Shown here piece after piece: positions 9,226 to 16,958 of a DNA stretch of 64,000 nucleotides (position 1 is its first letter; every line of letters starts with the position of its first letter). The position numbers were made by a program, and so were the translations under genes. Under the pieces are notes generated by a model. That model saw only the letters and a program-made list of their open reading frames with translations, was not told where the DNA came from and ran no database searches. The DNA is from an uncultured Spirochaetales bacterium. Its GTDB lineage: Bacteria > Spirochaetota > Spirochaetia > Sphaerochaetales > Sphaerochaetaceae. The stretch is from the NCBI GenBank assembly GCA_944392695.1, contig CALXXN010000009.1, positions 21,746-85,745 on the forward strand, in the 5' to 3' direction.

Positions 9226-9495
9226 TTCCCAACCTCCAAAAATGGTTGGATGGGGCCGGTAGTGTGTTTTATCAGTCCAGTGTCTCCCGTCCGGTCCCAT
9301 CCACACCAACAGATATAATTCCTGTTTGCTGGGTCCAGTAGTTCAAGTTTGTGTGCAGGTGATGACTTGGGGTGTCAGATGCAAGGTCTTGGTGGACAAT
9401 GTCGATTGGTTGTCAGGCTTATGGTGTCCTAGGATTGCATACGCATCGGATCAGGTGGGGCTGATCCTGGCTCGTGGAGTTGATGTGATGATATG
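9226..9495. other. Intergenic region without a recognised gene
   Basis: About 270 bases between the SDR start and the terminator of the ABC ATPase gene. It should hold the SDR promoter on the minus strand. I see no RNA gene and no convincing open frame. Confidence 0.5.
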
Positions 9496-9525
9496 AAAAA
9501 GGACGGGCTGGATTCCAACCCGTCC
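9496..9525 (-). terminator. Terminator of the sugar ABC ATPase gene
   Basis: On the minus strand GGACGGGTTGG/CCAGCCCGTCC (11 bp, one G-T pair) with loop AAT, followed by TTTTT. It lies about 22 bases after the stop at 9548. Confidence 0.9.
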
Positions 9526-9547
9526 TCCTCTGTTTCAGGATATTGTC

Positions 9548-10693
9548 TTATTCCTCGACCTTCTTCGCGTTGGCGGCAGGGGCCTTGTTAGGCACATTGC
9601 CACGGATGGCGAGCTCGGTCTCGATATCGAAGAACTTGGCCTTGTCCATGTTCGGAATCAGGCTGATTCTCTCGTCGACATTCGGAATGACCGTTCCATC
9701 GATCTTGCCGATGACACGGGCGTTGCTTGTGGCGACATAGACGTGGGTCTCAGCACCGAGAGGCTCGACGACGGAGACGTGGCCGTCGATTGTGCGTCCT
9801 GCCTCTGGAGTGTGGGTGAACTCGACATCCTCTGGCCTGATACCAAATGTGACCTGACGGCCGACATAGGGCTTCAGGAAGGCGGCCTGCTGGTCAGTGA
9901 CATAGAGCGTGAAGGTGCCCTCGTCGACCAGGATGCGTCCACCATTCTCCTTGACGGTGACGGTGATGAAGTTCATGGGTGGTGAACCGATGAAGCCTGC
10001 GACAAACTTGTTGTCAGGGTTGTTGTAGAGTTCGAGCGGTCCGCCGATCTGCTGGATGACACCCAGCTTCATGACGACGATCTTGTCGGCCATCGTAAGG
10101 GCCTCGACCTGGTCGTGTGTGACGTAGATCATCGTTGCCTGCAGCCTGTGGTGCAGTCCGCTGATCTCAGCCCTCATCTGGACACGGAGCTTGGCGTCCA
10201 AGTTGGAGAGCGGCTCGTCGAAGAGGAAGACCTTGGGCTGGCGGACGATGGCACGTCCAACAGCGACACGCTGCCTCTGGCCACCAGAAAGGGCCTTTGG
10301 CTTCCTTTCCAGGAGCTGCTCGATGTCGAGGATCTTCGCAGCTTCGCGGACACGCTTGTCAATCTCAGCCTTGTCGAACTTCCTGATCTTAAGACCGAAG
10401 GCCATGTTGTCATAGACCGTCATGTGGGGATACAGGGCGTAGTTCTGGAAGACCATCGCGATGTCCCTGTCCTTGGGCGGGACGTCGTTGACGACTTTTC
10501 CATCGATGGTGAGCGTACCGGAGGAGATATCCTCGAGGCCGGCGATCATCCTCAGCGTGGTTGACTTACCACAGCCAGAGGGGCCGACGAGGACGACAAA
10601 CTCCTTGTCTTCAATGTCGATGTTGACATTGTCGACTGCTTTGACGCCGCCATCGTAAATCTTGCAGATGTTCTCAAGTTTTACTGTAGCCAT
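9548..10693 (-). CDS. Sugar ABC transporter ATPase, MsmX/UgpC/MalK family
   Basis: A 381-residue nucleotide-binding subunit of carbohydrate ABC importers. Walker A GPSGCGKST (residues 37-45), Q loop VFQNYALYPHMTV, signature LSGGQRQR, Walker B VFLFDEPLSNLD, H loop THDQ, and a C-terminal TOBE/OB regulatory part. In Gram-positive bacteria such ATPases (MsmX, MsmK) serve several importers. Two sugar importers in this window (22-26 kb and 44.7-47.8 kb) have no ATPase gene of their own, so sharing is likely. Transcribed alone from a probable promoter near 10730, divergent from a TetR gene. Confidence 0.95.
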   Translation of the reverse strand: MATVKLENICKIYDGGVKAVDNVNIDIEDKEFVVLVGPSGCGKSTTLRMIAGLEDISSGTLTIDGKVVNDVPPKDRDIAMVFQNYALYPHMTVYDNMAFGLKIRKFDKAEIDKRVREAAKILDIEQLLERKPKALSGGQRQRVAVGRAIVRQPKVFLFDEPLSNLDAKLRVQMRAEISGLHHRLQATMIYVTHDQVEALTMADKIVVMKLGVIQQIGGPLELYNNPDNKFVAGFIGSPPMNFITVTVKENGGRILVDEGTFTLYVTDQQAAFLKPYVGRQVTFGIRPEDVEFTHTPEAGRTIDGHVSVVEPLGAETHVYVATSNARVIGKIDGTVIPNVDERISLIPNMDKAKFFDIETELAIRGNVPNKAPAANAKKVEE

Positions 10694-10818
10694 TTGTCTC
10701 TGCCTGACTCCTTTTGCATTGATGGCTCTAGTATGGGGCAGTTTTGGGCATATTCAAAGCTTTTTTTCTGGAATCTGGTTCCGATTTTCCTAAAAAAGTG
10801 CCTGAAAACGGGCTTTTG

Positions 10819-10844
10819 TTGACTAAACAGACAAAATCAGTCAA
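10819..10844. promoter_or_regulatory. Candidate TetR operator
   Basis: Inverted repeat TTGACT-14 bases-AGTCAA immediately in front of the TetR gene and in the divergent region shared with the ABC ATPase gene. TTGACT could also be the -35 box of the TetR gene, so binding would autoregulate it. Confidence 0.4.
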
Positions 10845-10853
10845 AAAGAGGGT

Positions 10854-11441
10854 ATGCCTAAGAAATACACGGAAACTGAGAAGGAGAACATCAGGCGTGA
10901 CCTGAGGCGCCAGGCTGAACGGCTCATGGCGGCGGGGCCTGTCAGGCGGATCACTGTCGATGAGATCGTGAAGGCCGCCGCGATACCTAAGGGCACCTTC
11001 TATCTTTTCTACCCACACAAGGAGGCGCTTTTCTTTGATGTGATCAGGTCTTTCAGGCTTGAGATGCAGGAGGAGATGCTCTCATTGCTGCAGGAGCTGG
11101 ATGAGAACCATATCGTCACAAGTCTGACTACTGTCTTCAGTCATCTCCTGGACAATATGTATGAGCGTGGGATCTGGAGGCTTTTTGAGGAAGAAGAGCT
11201 TCAGTGTGTCATGCGCCCCCTGCCAGAAGGGACGCTTGACCGGGAAGTCGAGGCGCTGCAGGCCTTCTTCGCGGAACTCTTCTCTTATTTCGCGATAGAC
11301 GATGAGGACGACATCAGCCGTTTCCATTCAGCCTTCATGATGATCGTCCTCTCCATGGGGCAGGGCGCCAGGGTGGCTGGAGCCAGGGATGCCTGGAGGA
11401 CATTGCTCCGGGGCCTGATGCTCCAGCTCGTAGGTGAGTAG
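10854..11441 (+). CDS. TetR/AcrR family transcriptional regulator
   Basis: A 195-residue one-component regulator. The N-terminal helix-turn-helix is visible as ITVDEIVKAAAIPKGTFYLFY at about residues 34-54, directly followed by the usual HKEALFFDVI linker; the rest is an all-helical ligand domain with no recognisable specificity. Divergent from the MsmX/UgpC-type ATPase across 160 bases with an inverted repeat, so it may control that gene, itself or both. Its stop lies four bases from the convergent stop of the CNNM-type gene. Confidence 0.9.
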   Translation: MPKKYTETEKENIRRDLRRQAERLMAAGPVRRITVDEIVKAAAIPKGTFYLFYPHKEALFFDVIRSFRLEMQEEMLSLLQELDENHIVTSLTTVFSHLLDNMYERGIWRLFEEEELQCVMRPLPEGTLDREVEALQAFFAELFSYFAIDDEDDISRFHSAFMMIVLSMGQGARVAGARDAWRTLLRGLMLQLVGE

Positions 11442-11445
11442 GACA

Positions 11446-12819
11446 CTATTCGTCTTTCTCTTTTTCCTTGCGTTTGCCTGCCTGGGTCTTGTCATCAGCC
11501 TCATCGACAGGGGGGATGATCTTCTCAACGACGGCCTGGGCGATCCTCTTGTCTTCGACCTGGGTGACCGTGATCCTCAAACCGTTCACTTCGATTGTGA
11601 AGGTCTGGCCATCGCTGGGGATCTCATGGAGGCAGGAGAAGACCATGCCACCGACTGTGTCGTAGTCTCGTTCATCGGGGATCTTGACATCGAGCTCGTC
11701 TTCGAGGTCCTCGATGGTCAAGGTGCCGGAGACGCGCCAACGGTTCTCTCCGAGGCGCTCGATCTCAGGGGCCTCTGCCTCGTCGAACTCGTCATAGATG
11801 TTGCCCACGATCTCCTCAAGAAGGTCTTCGAGGGTGATGATGCCCCGGGTCTCGCCGTATTCATCAATCACTATTGATATGTGCACCTTCTTCTTCTGCA
11901 TGTCGGAGAAGAGCTGGTCGGCCTTGATCGACTCAGGAACGAAGTATGCGCGGCGCAACATGTCACGCACGCTCTTCCTGCTGCCGCTTGTGCGGTTGAT
12001 CAGGAAGTCCCTGGCATTCAGGATGCCTATGATGTTGTTGACATCACCCTCATAGACAGGGTAGCGGGAGTTCCCGCTCTCCTTGATTGTGTTGATGATC
12101 GTCTCATCATCGTCATCAACGCTGAAGTAGTTGACATCGCCGATGCGTGTCATGATCTCGGAGACGGAGATGTCATTGAACTCGAAGATGTTCTGGATCA
12201 TCTCCTTCTCGTCCTCTTCGATCGTGCCGCTGTCGCCTCCTGTCTCGACCATCATGCGGATCTCCGCCTCGCTGACCTGGTCGTCCTCGCTGGAGGTCTT
12301 CATGTGCAGGATGCGGAGGATGAGGTTGGTGGCAGAAGAGGTGAGCCAGATCAAGGGTTTCAAAACAGTTGATATGACCTGCAGCAGCTTGAGGAAGGCC
12401 TTCGCGACCTGGTAGCTCTTCTGCTGGGCGACACGCTTGGGCACCAGCTCGCCAAAGATGATTGTCACAAGTGTGAGTATGATTGTGATGATGACGACTG
12501 ATATGCTGTTCAGTGTCTGGGGGTTCATCCTGACGCCAAGCGAGAGGAACCACTCGGTCATGGGCTCTGAAAGGCTGTCGGCAGCGAAAGCCGAGCCCAG
12601 GAAGCCGGAGAGTGAGATCGCGATTTGGATCGCCGAGAGGAAGCCTGAGGGGTTCTCAAGCATCTTCAAGAGCTTGGTGGCCGTCTTGTCACCTTCCTCC
12701 TCAAGCATCTTCAGCTTGGTGCTGGACAGTGAGACCATGGCCATTTCCAAGGCCGCGAATATGGCATTGACCGCTATGAATACGGCCTGAATCAATAATT
12801 GCCGGGGTACTGAAATCAT
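11446..12819 (-). CDS. CNNM/CorC-HlyC family membrane protein (hemolysin-like)
   Basis: A 457-residue inner-membrane protein with an N-terminal DUF21/CNNM transmembrane domain (about residues 1-190, four hydrophobic segments), two CBS domains (about 215-330) and a C-terminal CorC_HlyC domain. The tail is charged (Lys/Glu rich). CNNM/CorC proteins are linked to magnesium or other divalent-cation transport; the old hemolysin label is historical. ATG 12819 has AGGAG with suitable spacing; the longer frame upstream lacks a ribosome site. Palindromic elements sit upstream at 12846-12900. Confidence 0.9.
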   Translation of the reverse strand: MISVPRQLLIQAVFIAVNAIFAALEMAMVSLSSTKLKMLEEEGDKTATKLLKMLENPSGFLSAIQIAISLSGFLGSAFAADSLSEPMTEWFLSLGVRMNPQTLNSISVVIITIILTLVTIIFGELVPKRVAQQKSYQVAKAFLKLLQVISTVLKPLIWLTSSATNLILRILHMKTSSEDDQVSEAEIRMMVETGGDSGTIEEDEKEMIQNIFEFNDISVSEIMTRIGDVNYFSVDDDDETIINTIKESGNSRYPVYEGDVNNIIGILNARDFLINRTSGSRKSVRDMLRRAYFVPESIKADQLFSDMQKKKVHISIVIDEYGETRGIITLEDLLEEIVGNIYDEFDEAEAPEIERLGENRWRVSGTLTIEDLEDELDVKIPDERDYDTVGGMVFSCLHEIPSDGQTFTIEVNGLRITVTQVEDKRIAQAVVEKIIPPVDEADDKTQAGKRKEKEKDE

Positions 12820-12845
12820 TTGATGCTCCTTTTCTCTAAAACATG

Positions 12846-12900
12846 TGCGTCCATGACGCACCTCCATCCCTGTGTGAATACAGAAAACCTGGTATTCACA
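12846..12900. promoter_or_regulatory. Two palindromic elements upstream of the CNNM gene
   Basis: TGCGTC-CAT-GACGCA at 12846-12860 and TGTGAATAC-10 bases-GTATTCACA at 12873-12881/12892-12900, both perfect. They are placed just 5' of the ribosome site of the CNNM gene, as operators or leader hairpins would be. The rest of the 12820-13109 gap shows no gene. Confidence 0.4.
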
Positions 12901-13109
12901 GGAGCATCTCCGGATGGAGCAGCTGGAATGACCTCACACGTCTACTGTATGGGTCTTCGTCAGCGTTGCGGTTCAACACCGCGTTGCCAGGGCCATCGTC
13001 CACTTTGTTAAGCAGTCTCTCCTTTGAAGAATCAATTATTTGAATCCTAATCATTAAGACATGGAATCGTCAAGGTCTGCAGTGGAACCCATCATCGATC
13101 CGATTCTTC

Positions 13110-13137
13110 TTGCCCCCGTCGGATCGCATGTTATAAT
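13110..13137 (+). promoter_or_regulatory. Promoter of the P-loop ATPase gene
   Basis: TTGCCC (13110-13115), 16 bases, perfect TATAAT (13132-13137), about 30 bases before the start codon and upstream of AGGAGGT at 13154-13160. Confidence 0.65.
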
Positions 13138-13167
13138 CAGAATCAAAAGAAACAGGAGGTACCTAAT

Positions 13168-13875
13168 ATGGACATCCAAGAACTGAACAAGATCAGCCCG
13201 CTTCGTGTCTTCGACGATGCGATCAACGGCGGCCTGGGCAAGGGCAACCTTGGTGTGATCGTGTCCCGCCATGGAGTGGGCAAGACAGCCTGCCTCGTCC
13301 ACCTTGCTACAGACAAGCTCCTCAGGGGTGAGAACGTGATCCATGTCTCCTTCTCAGGGAATGTCGAGCATGTCATGAACTGGTACAAGGAAGTCTTCCG
13401 TGAAATCGCCGAGCTGCAGAGCCTCGACGATGCGCACAATGTATATGCCAGCATCCTCGCCAACCGCGTCGTCATGAACTTCTCCCAGTCGCAGATTTCG
13501 ATAGAGAAGGTCCTGTCCTCACTGAAGTCATTGATCGAGCAGGGCGCCTTCGCCGCTGATGCGATCCTCTTCGATGGCTACAAGATGACCCTCGCTGATG
13601 AGGATGACATCATCAAGATCCGAGAGTTCGCCAAGGAGATGGACCTCGAGGTATGGTTCAGCGTATCCCCGGCCACACCTGATGTCGTTTACGATGAGTA
13701 TGGTGTCCCATCGACACTTGCAAAGTATTACAACCAGATCGATGTCCTTGTAGGACTGCGCTACAACGATAGCATTGACAAGGTCGTCATGACAGTCGTC
13801 AGGGCCCACGGACAGGAAGTCCCGAAGCCGATGCAGGTCAAACTTGACCCGAAGACGATGCTGATCAGCCACTGA
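13168..13875 (+). CDS. Orphan RecA/KaiC-like P-loop ATPase
   Basis: A 235-residue cytoplasmic protein. Near the N-terminus it has a P-loop variant SRHGVGKTAC (about residues 33-42; the usual first Gly/Ala is Ser) and later a Walker-B-like ILFDGYK. The plan resembles single-domain KaiC/RecA/DnaB-like ATPases, but I cannot name the function. It has a strong ribosome site, its own promoter and its own terminator, so it is monocistronic. Convergent to ispF. Related orphan proteins may be spirochaete-specific; that is inference. Confidence 0.7.
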   Translation: MDIQELNKISPLRVFDDAINGGLGKGNLGVIVSRHGVGKTACLVHLATDKLLRGENVIHVSFSGNVEHVMNWYKEVFREIAELQSLDDAHNVYASILANRVVMNFSQSQISIEKVLSSLKSLIEQGAFAADAILFDGYKMTLADEDDIIKIREFAKEMDLEVWFSVSPATPDVVYDEYGVPSTLAKYYNQIDVLVGLRYNDSIDKVVMTVVRAHGQEVPKPMQVKLDPKTMLISH

Positions 13876-13893
13876 GGCATCCAGCAGCAGAGG

Positions 13894-13923
13894 GCGGCAC
13901 CCATGAGGTGCCGCTGCTTTTTT
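13894..13923 (+). terminator. Terminator of the P-loop ATPase gene
   Basis: GCGGCACC-5 bases-GGTGCCGC stem followed by TGC and a run of T up to 13923, which reaches the stop codon of the convergent ispF. Confidence 0.9.
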
Positions 13924-14384
13924 CACTTGACAAGTACGACGACTGATGCTGTTATCGCATCGCCTTGGCCGAGTTCCCCAAGACAGCCCTCGGCTGTCTT
14001 CGCCTTCACCGAGACCTGGTCAATGTCGATGCCAAGCAAGGATGCGATGGATTCCCTGACAGGGTCGATCCAAGGACGCAGTTTCGGACGTTCAAGCACT
14101 ATGGTCGAGTCAATGTTGATGATATCCGCCTGCGTCTCCTCAAGTACGGCCTTCAAGAGCAGCTTGCTGTCAGCATCCTTCCACTTCATGTCTGAAGGAG
14201 GGAAGTGGGAACCGATGTCACCCTTGGCATAGGCGCCAAGTATGGCATCAATCAAGGCATGGAGGAGCACATCCCCATCGGAGTGGGCTTCCTCCCCCCT
14301 GTCACTTGCGATTTCAATCCCACCAAGCATCAAGGGACGTCCCTGCACAAGACGGTGGAGGTCGAAACCCTGTCCAATCCTCAT
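13923..14384 (-). CDS. ispF: 2-C-methyl-D-erythritol 2,4-cyclodiphosphate synthase
   Basis: A 153-residue zinc enzyme of the MEP isoprenoid pathway, converting CDP-methylerythritol 2-phosphate to the cyclodiphosphate. Typical IspF motifs: GQGFDLHRL at the N-terminus (metal-binding Asp and His), SDGDVLLHALIDAILGA (residues about 36-52), DIGSHFP and the C-terminal AKTAEGLG-like AKTAEGCLGELG. Full length. Its start overlaps the ispD stop by four bases, so the genes are translated together as in many bacteria. Confidence 0.97.
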   Translation of the reverse strand: MRIGQGFDLHRLVQGRPLMLGGIEIASDRGEEAHSDGDVLLHALIDAILGAYAKGDIGSHFPPSDMKWKDADSKLLLKAVLEETQADIINIDSTIVLERPKLRPWIDPVRESIASLLGIDIDQVSVKAKTAEGCLGELGQGDAITASVVVLVK

Positions 14385-15184
14385 CCTTCCACCTCCGGCG
14401 TGTTCAAGAGACGGCGGAAGAGTTCGTCATGCGCCCTGTCATCGCGTCCTTTCTCCCTGTCTTCGATGTAACGCAGGACCTGTTCCCTTGCATCGGGGAT
14501 GTCTGCTTCGTAAGTGATCTTCGTGTTCGACTCATCACCTTCAAGCACATAGACGGATCCTCCCGCCGCCATGTAGACCTCGGCATCGTCAGTCGCCATG
14601 GTGCCATCTGCGAGGCGGTGGGCCTCCAGGAGGTTGTCAAAGCGGAAGACCTGTGGTGTCTGCACCCTGACCAGTCCACGCCTGTCTACACATTCGACAA
14701 TCTTCCCATGTGCGTCTATGCGCCTGATGGAGTCTGTGACCGTTGTCGCGGGGATTGCCGCCCCATGGGTGAACGCGGTCGCCAGTGTCCGGATCACCAG
14801 CTCTGGCCTGACATAGGGCCGCGCACCATCGTGGACGGCTACAAAGTCGAAATCCAGGTCGAGCGAGGAGAGGCGTTCCAAGGCCAGGCGTACTGATTCC
14901 TGACGTGTCTCACCACCTTGGATGAAGAGGAGGGGGACGGATGCGACATCGACCAGGTCCTCCATGGCGACCAAGGTCTCATCCTCAGCCCCTGGACGGC
15001 AGGTGACGACGACGGCCTGGAGTGATGGCAGCTCGTAGAAAGGTTCTGCCGCACGGTAGAGGACACTGTGTCCTTCAATCTGGAGGAATTCCTTCTTCAC
15101 AGCCATCCCTTCAGGGAAGGCTGATGAGAAACGCAACGAGGAGCCGGCCGCTGTGAGGACCAGCGCGAAGGGTGGCATGTTCAT
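14381..15184 (-). CDS. ispD: 2-C-methyl-D-erythritol 4-phosphate cytidylyltransferase
   Basis: A 267-residue MEP-pathway enzyme that transfers CMP from CTP to methylerythritol 4-phosphate. The nucleotide-binding N-terminus LTAAGSSLRF, KKEFLQIEG, the central VAVHDGARPYV and the TPQVFRFD motif are all present. The start overlaps the CarD stop (ATGA, 15181-15184), placing carD, ispD and ispF in one transcript. The C-terminal 30 residues are charged and longer than in short IspD proteins. Confidence 0.96.
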   Translation of the reverse strand: MNMPPFALVLTAAGSSLRFSSAFPEGMAVKKEFLQIEGHSVLYRAAEPFYELPSLQAVVVTCRPGAEDETLVAMEDLVDVASVPLLFIQGGETRQESVRLALERLSSLDLDFDFVAVHDGARPYVRPELVIRTLATAFTHGAAIPATTVTDSIRRIDAHGKIVECVDRRGLVRVQTPQVFRFDNLLEAHRLADGTMATDDAEVYMAAGGSVYVLEGDESNTKITYEADIPDAREQVLRYIEDREKGRDDRAHDELFRRLLNTPEVEG

Positions 15185-15687
15185 CTTTTTTCCAGCTTGG
15201 TGAGTATCAAGGTGGAGACCTCGTCCTTGTCCTTGCCCATGGCCAGGCTGGCTTCATCGACCAGGAGGCTCAGTGCGTTGTCGTAGAGCTTGCGCTCCAG
15301 GACGGGGAGTTCCTTGACCTTTGAGCGATGATAAAGGCTCTGGACGACCTTGGCAATGGCACCTATCGTACCACTGCGTACGAGGGAGAGGTTGCGCTGG
15401 TAACGGAGCTTCCAGTCGGAAGGGGCGTGTTCTGCACGGCCTGCCATCGAGGCGATCGCTTCCTCGGCTTCCTTCTTGGAGACTATGGAGCGCACTCCCA
15501 TCTCCTGTGCCCTGTCGACGGGGATCATGAGCGTCATGTCGCTGCTTTCAAGATAGATCGCATAATACCTGATGTCCTCTCCTTGGCGTTTGACGGTACG
15601 CACTTCGCGTATGACACCAAGGCCCTGTTGCGGGTAGACGACAGGCTGGCCTATCGAGAATTTGCTGCAACTGCTCTTTCCTTCCAT
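15181..15687 (-). CDS. carD: CarD family transcription regulator
   Basis: A 168-residue RNA-polymerase-binding regulator. The N-terminal Tudor-like RNAP-interaction domain begins FSIGQPVVYPQQGLGVI (about residues 10-26) and the C-terminal part is helical with many Arg/Lys, as in mycobacterial CarD, which stabilises open complexes at rRNA and other promoters. It heads the carD-ispD-ispF operon. No Shine-Dalgarno sequence precedes ATG 15687; instead a good promoter -10 box lies six bases upstream, which suggests a leaderless mRNA. Confidence 0.92.
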   Translation of the reverse strand: MEGKSSCSKFSIGQPVVYPQQGLGVIREVRTVKRQGEDIRYYAIYLESSDMTLMIPVDRAQEMGVRSIVSKKEAEEAIASMAGRAEHAPSDWKLRYQRNLSLVRSGTIGAIAKVVQSLYHRSKVKELPVLERKLYDNALSLLVDEASLAMGKDKDEVSTLILTKLEKR

Positions 15688-15693
15688 GAGGAC

Positions 15694-15722
15694 ATTGTAA
15701 GCCCAGAGTGTCCTCTTGGCAA
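15694..15722 (-). promoter_or_regulatory. Promoter of carD-ispD-ispF, leaderless geometry
   Basis: On the minus strand TTGCCA (15722-15717), 17 bases, TACAAT (15699-15694), then six bases GTCCTC and the ATG. Transcription would start at or within a base or two of the start codon. Confidence 0.6.
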
Positions 15723-15796
15723 GTTATCTACATGTGACTTATGCAGATAAGCCCAACACCAAGAGTTGCAACATCCTTTAATCATAACACGGTCAA

Positions 15797-15821
15797 CGCC
15801 TGGAAGACAGTCCTCCAGGCG
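15797..15821 (-). terminator. Hairpin at the end of the sulfatase-maturase operon
   Basis: CGCCTGGA-9 bases-TCCAGGCG, ten bases after the maturase stop. No clear T tract follows, so it may be a 3'-end stabiliser or weak terminator. Confidence 0.5.
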
Positions 15822-15830
15822 CTCTTGTGC

Positions 15831-16958
15831 TCAATGGATGCCATGGGACAGGCGGAAGTCCCTCTCAGCTTTTGCGATTGCTGCGATATCATTGGCGCAG
15901 GCGCTGAAGAAGGCCTTGTATGCTGGGCAGAGACAGCTCTTCTTGAGCCCTCCATCCTGGAAATCCTCCCTGTCCCTCCTGCACCCACCACGGCACAGCC
16001 TGTACCACTGGCAGGTCCTGCATTCATCTTCGACCTTCAATGATGCTTCGACGAAGCCAAGCTCATGGCGGCGCTTGTCAGCCTCATCGAAGGTGCACTC
16101 ATGTATGTCACCCAGGCAGTAGCCATCAAGCACGTAGAAGTCACAGGGGTAGAGCGTTCCATCCGCCTCGACGACGAAGTAGTCGCCACAGCGTCCATTC
16201 ATCCCACATTCCTCTGCCACGCCAGTGAGCAGCAGATGGACGAGGTTGTCGAAGTAACGCACAGACACATAGCTTCCCCGTTCCCAGTCCCTTTTGTAGA
16301 GCTTGAAGAGACGGATCAGGAAGCGTCCATAGCTTCCTGCCGTCAGTGACCATGGCCTGGTGCCACGTCCCTCCATAGGGTCTATGCATGGGATGAACTG
16401 CAGGTGTGCCTCCCCATTGCGCTTCATGAAGTCGTATACCTCGTCAGCATGGCGTGCGGTGTCCTCTGTGACCGTGATCAGGATGTTGTGGTCGACATCA
16501 GCCTTCTGGAGGAGGCGCATCGTATTGAAGACATCCTTGAATGTGCCATTGCCACCCTTGTCATGGCGGTAGAGGTCATGGATCTTCTTAGGCCCGTCAA
16601 GGGAAAGACCGACGAGGAAACCCTCATCATGCAGGAAGGATGCCCATTCCTGTGTGATGTGGCGTCCATTGGTCTGTATGGTGAAGCTGACAGGACGCCC
16701 TGCGGCCTTCTCCTTGGCGTAGGCAGTGAAGTCCTGGAAGAAGGGTAGCCCTGACAGCGTGGGCTCTCCTCCTTGGAAGCCAAAGGCTACGCTTGTTGCG
16801 CCATCAAGGGCCTTGTCGATCAGGAGATGGGCGGTGGCTGTGTCCATCATGCCATGGTCCTTGATGCTACGTGACTCGACCTCATCAGCATAGAAGCAGT
16901 AGCGGCAGGCCATGTCGCACTTGCCGCTCGCACTCTTGATCAGTAGTGTGCGTCTCAT
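15831..16958 (-). CDS. Anaerobic sulfatase maturase (radical SAM)
   Basis: A 375-residue radical SAM/SPASM enzyme that oxidises the active-site Cys of sulfatases to formylglycine in the cytoplasm without oxygen. The N-terminal CDMACRYC (Cys14, 18, 21) binds the SAM cluster; GFQGGEPTLSG and IQTNG are typical, and the C-terminal SPASM region carries many Cys (CGMNGRCGDYF, CDFYVLDGYCLGD, CRTCQWYRLCRGGC). It overlaps the sulfatase stop by ATGA. Its presence directly after two Cys-type sulfatase genes strongly supports this assignment. Confidence 0.95.
   Translation of the reverse strand: MRRTLLIKSASGKCDMACRYCFYADEVESRSIKDHGMMDTATAHLLIDKALDGATSVAFGFQGGEPTLSGLPFFQDFTAYAKEKAAGRPVSFTIQTNGRHITQEWASFLHDEGFLVGLSLDGPKKIHDLYRHDKGGNGTFKDVFNTMRLLQKADVDHNILITVTEDTARHADEVYDFMKRNGEAHLQFIPCIDPMEGRGTRPWSLTAGSYGRFLIRLFKLYKRDWERGSYVSVRYFDNLVHLLLTGVAEECGMNGRCGDYFVVEADGTLYPCDFYVLDGYCLGDIHECTFDEADKRRHELGFVEASLKVEDECRTCQWYRLCRGGCRRDREDFQDGGLKKSCLCPAYKAFFSACANDIAAIAKAERDFRLSHGIH

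Noticed and set aside
9226..9495. Possible riboswitch or small RNA upstream of the SDR gene
   Set aside because: No conserved motif and no strong structure beyond the ABC ATPase terminator.
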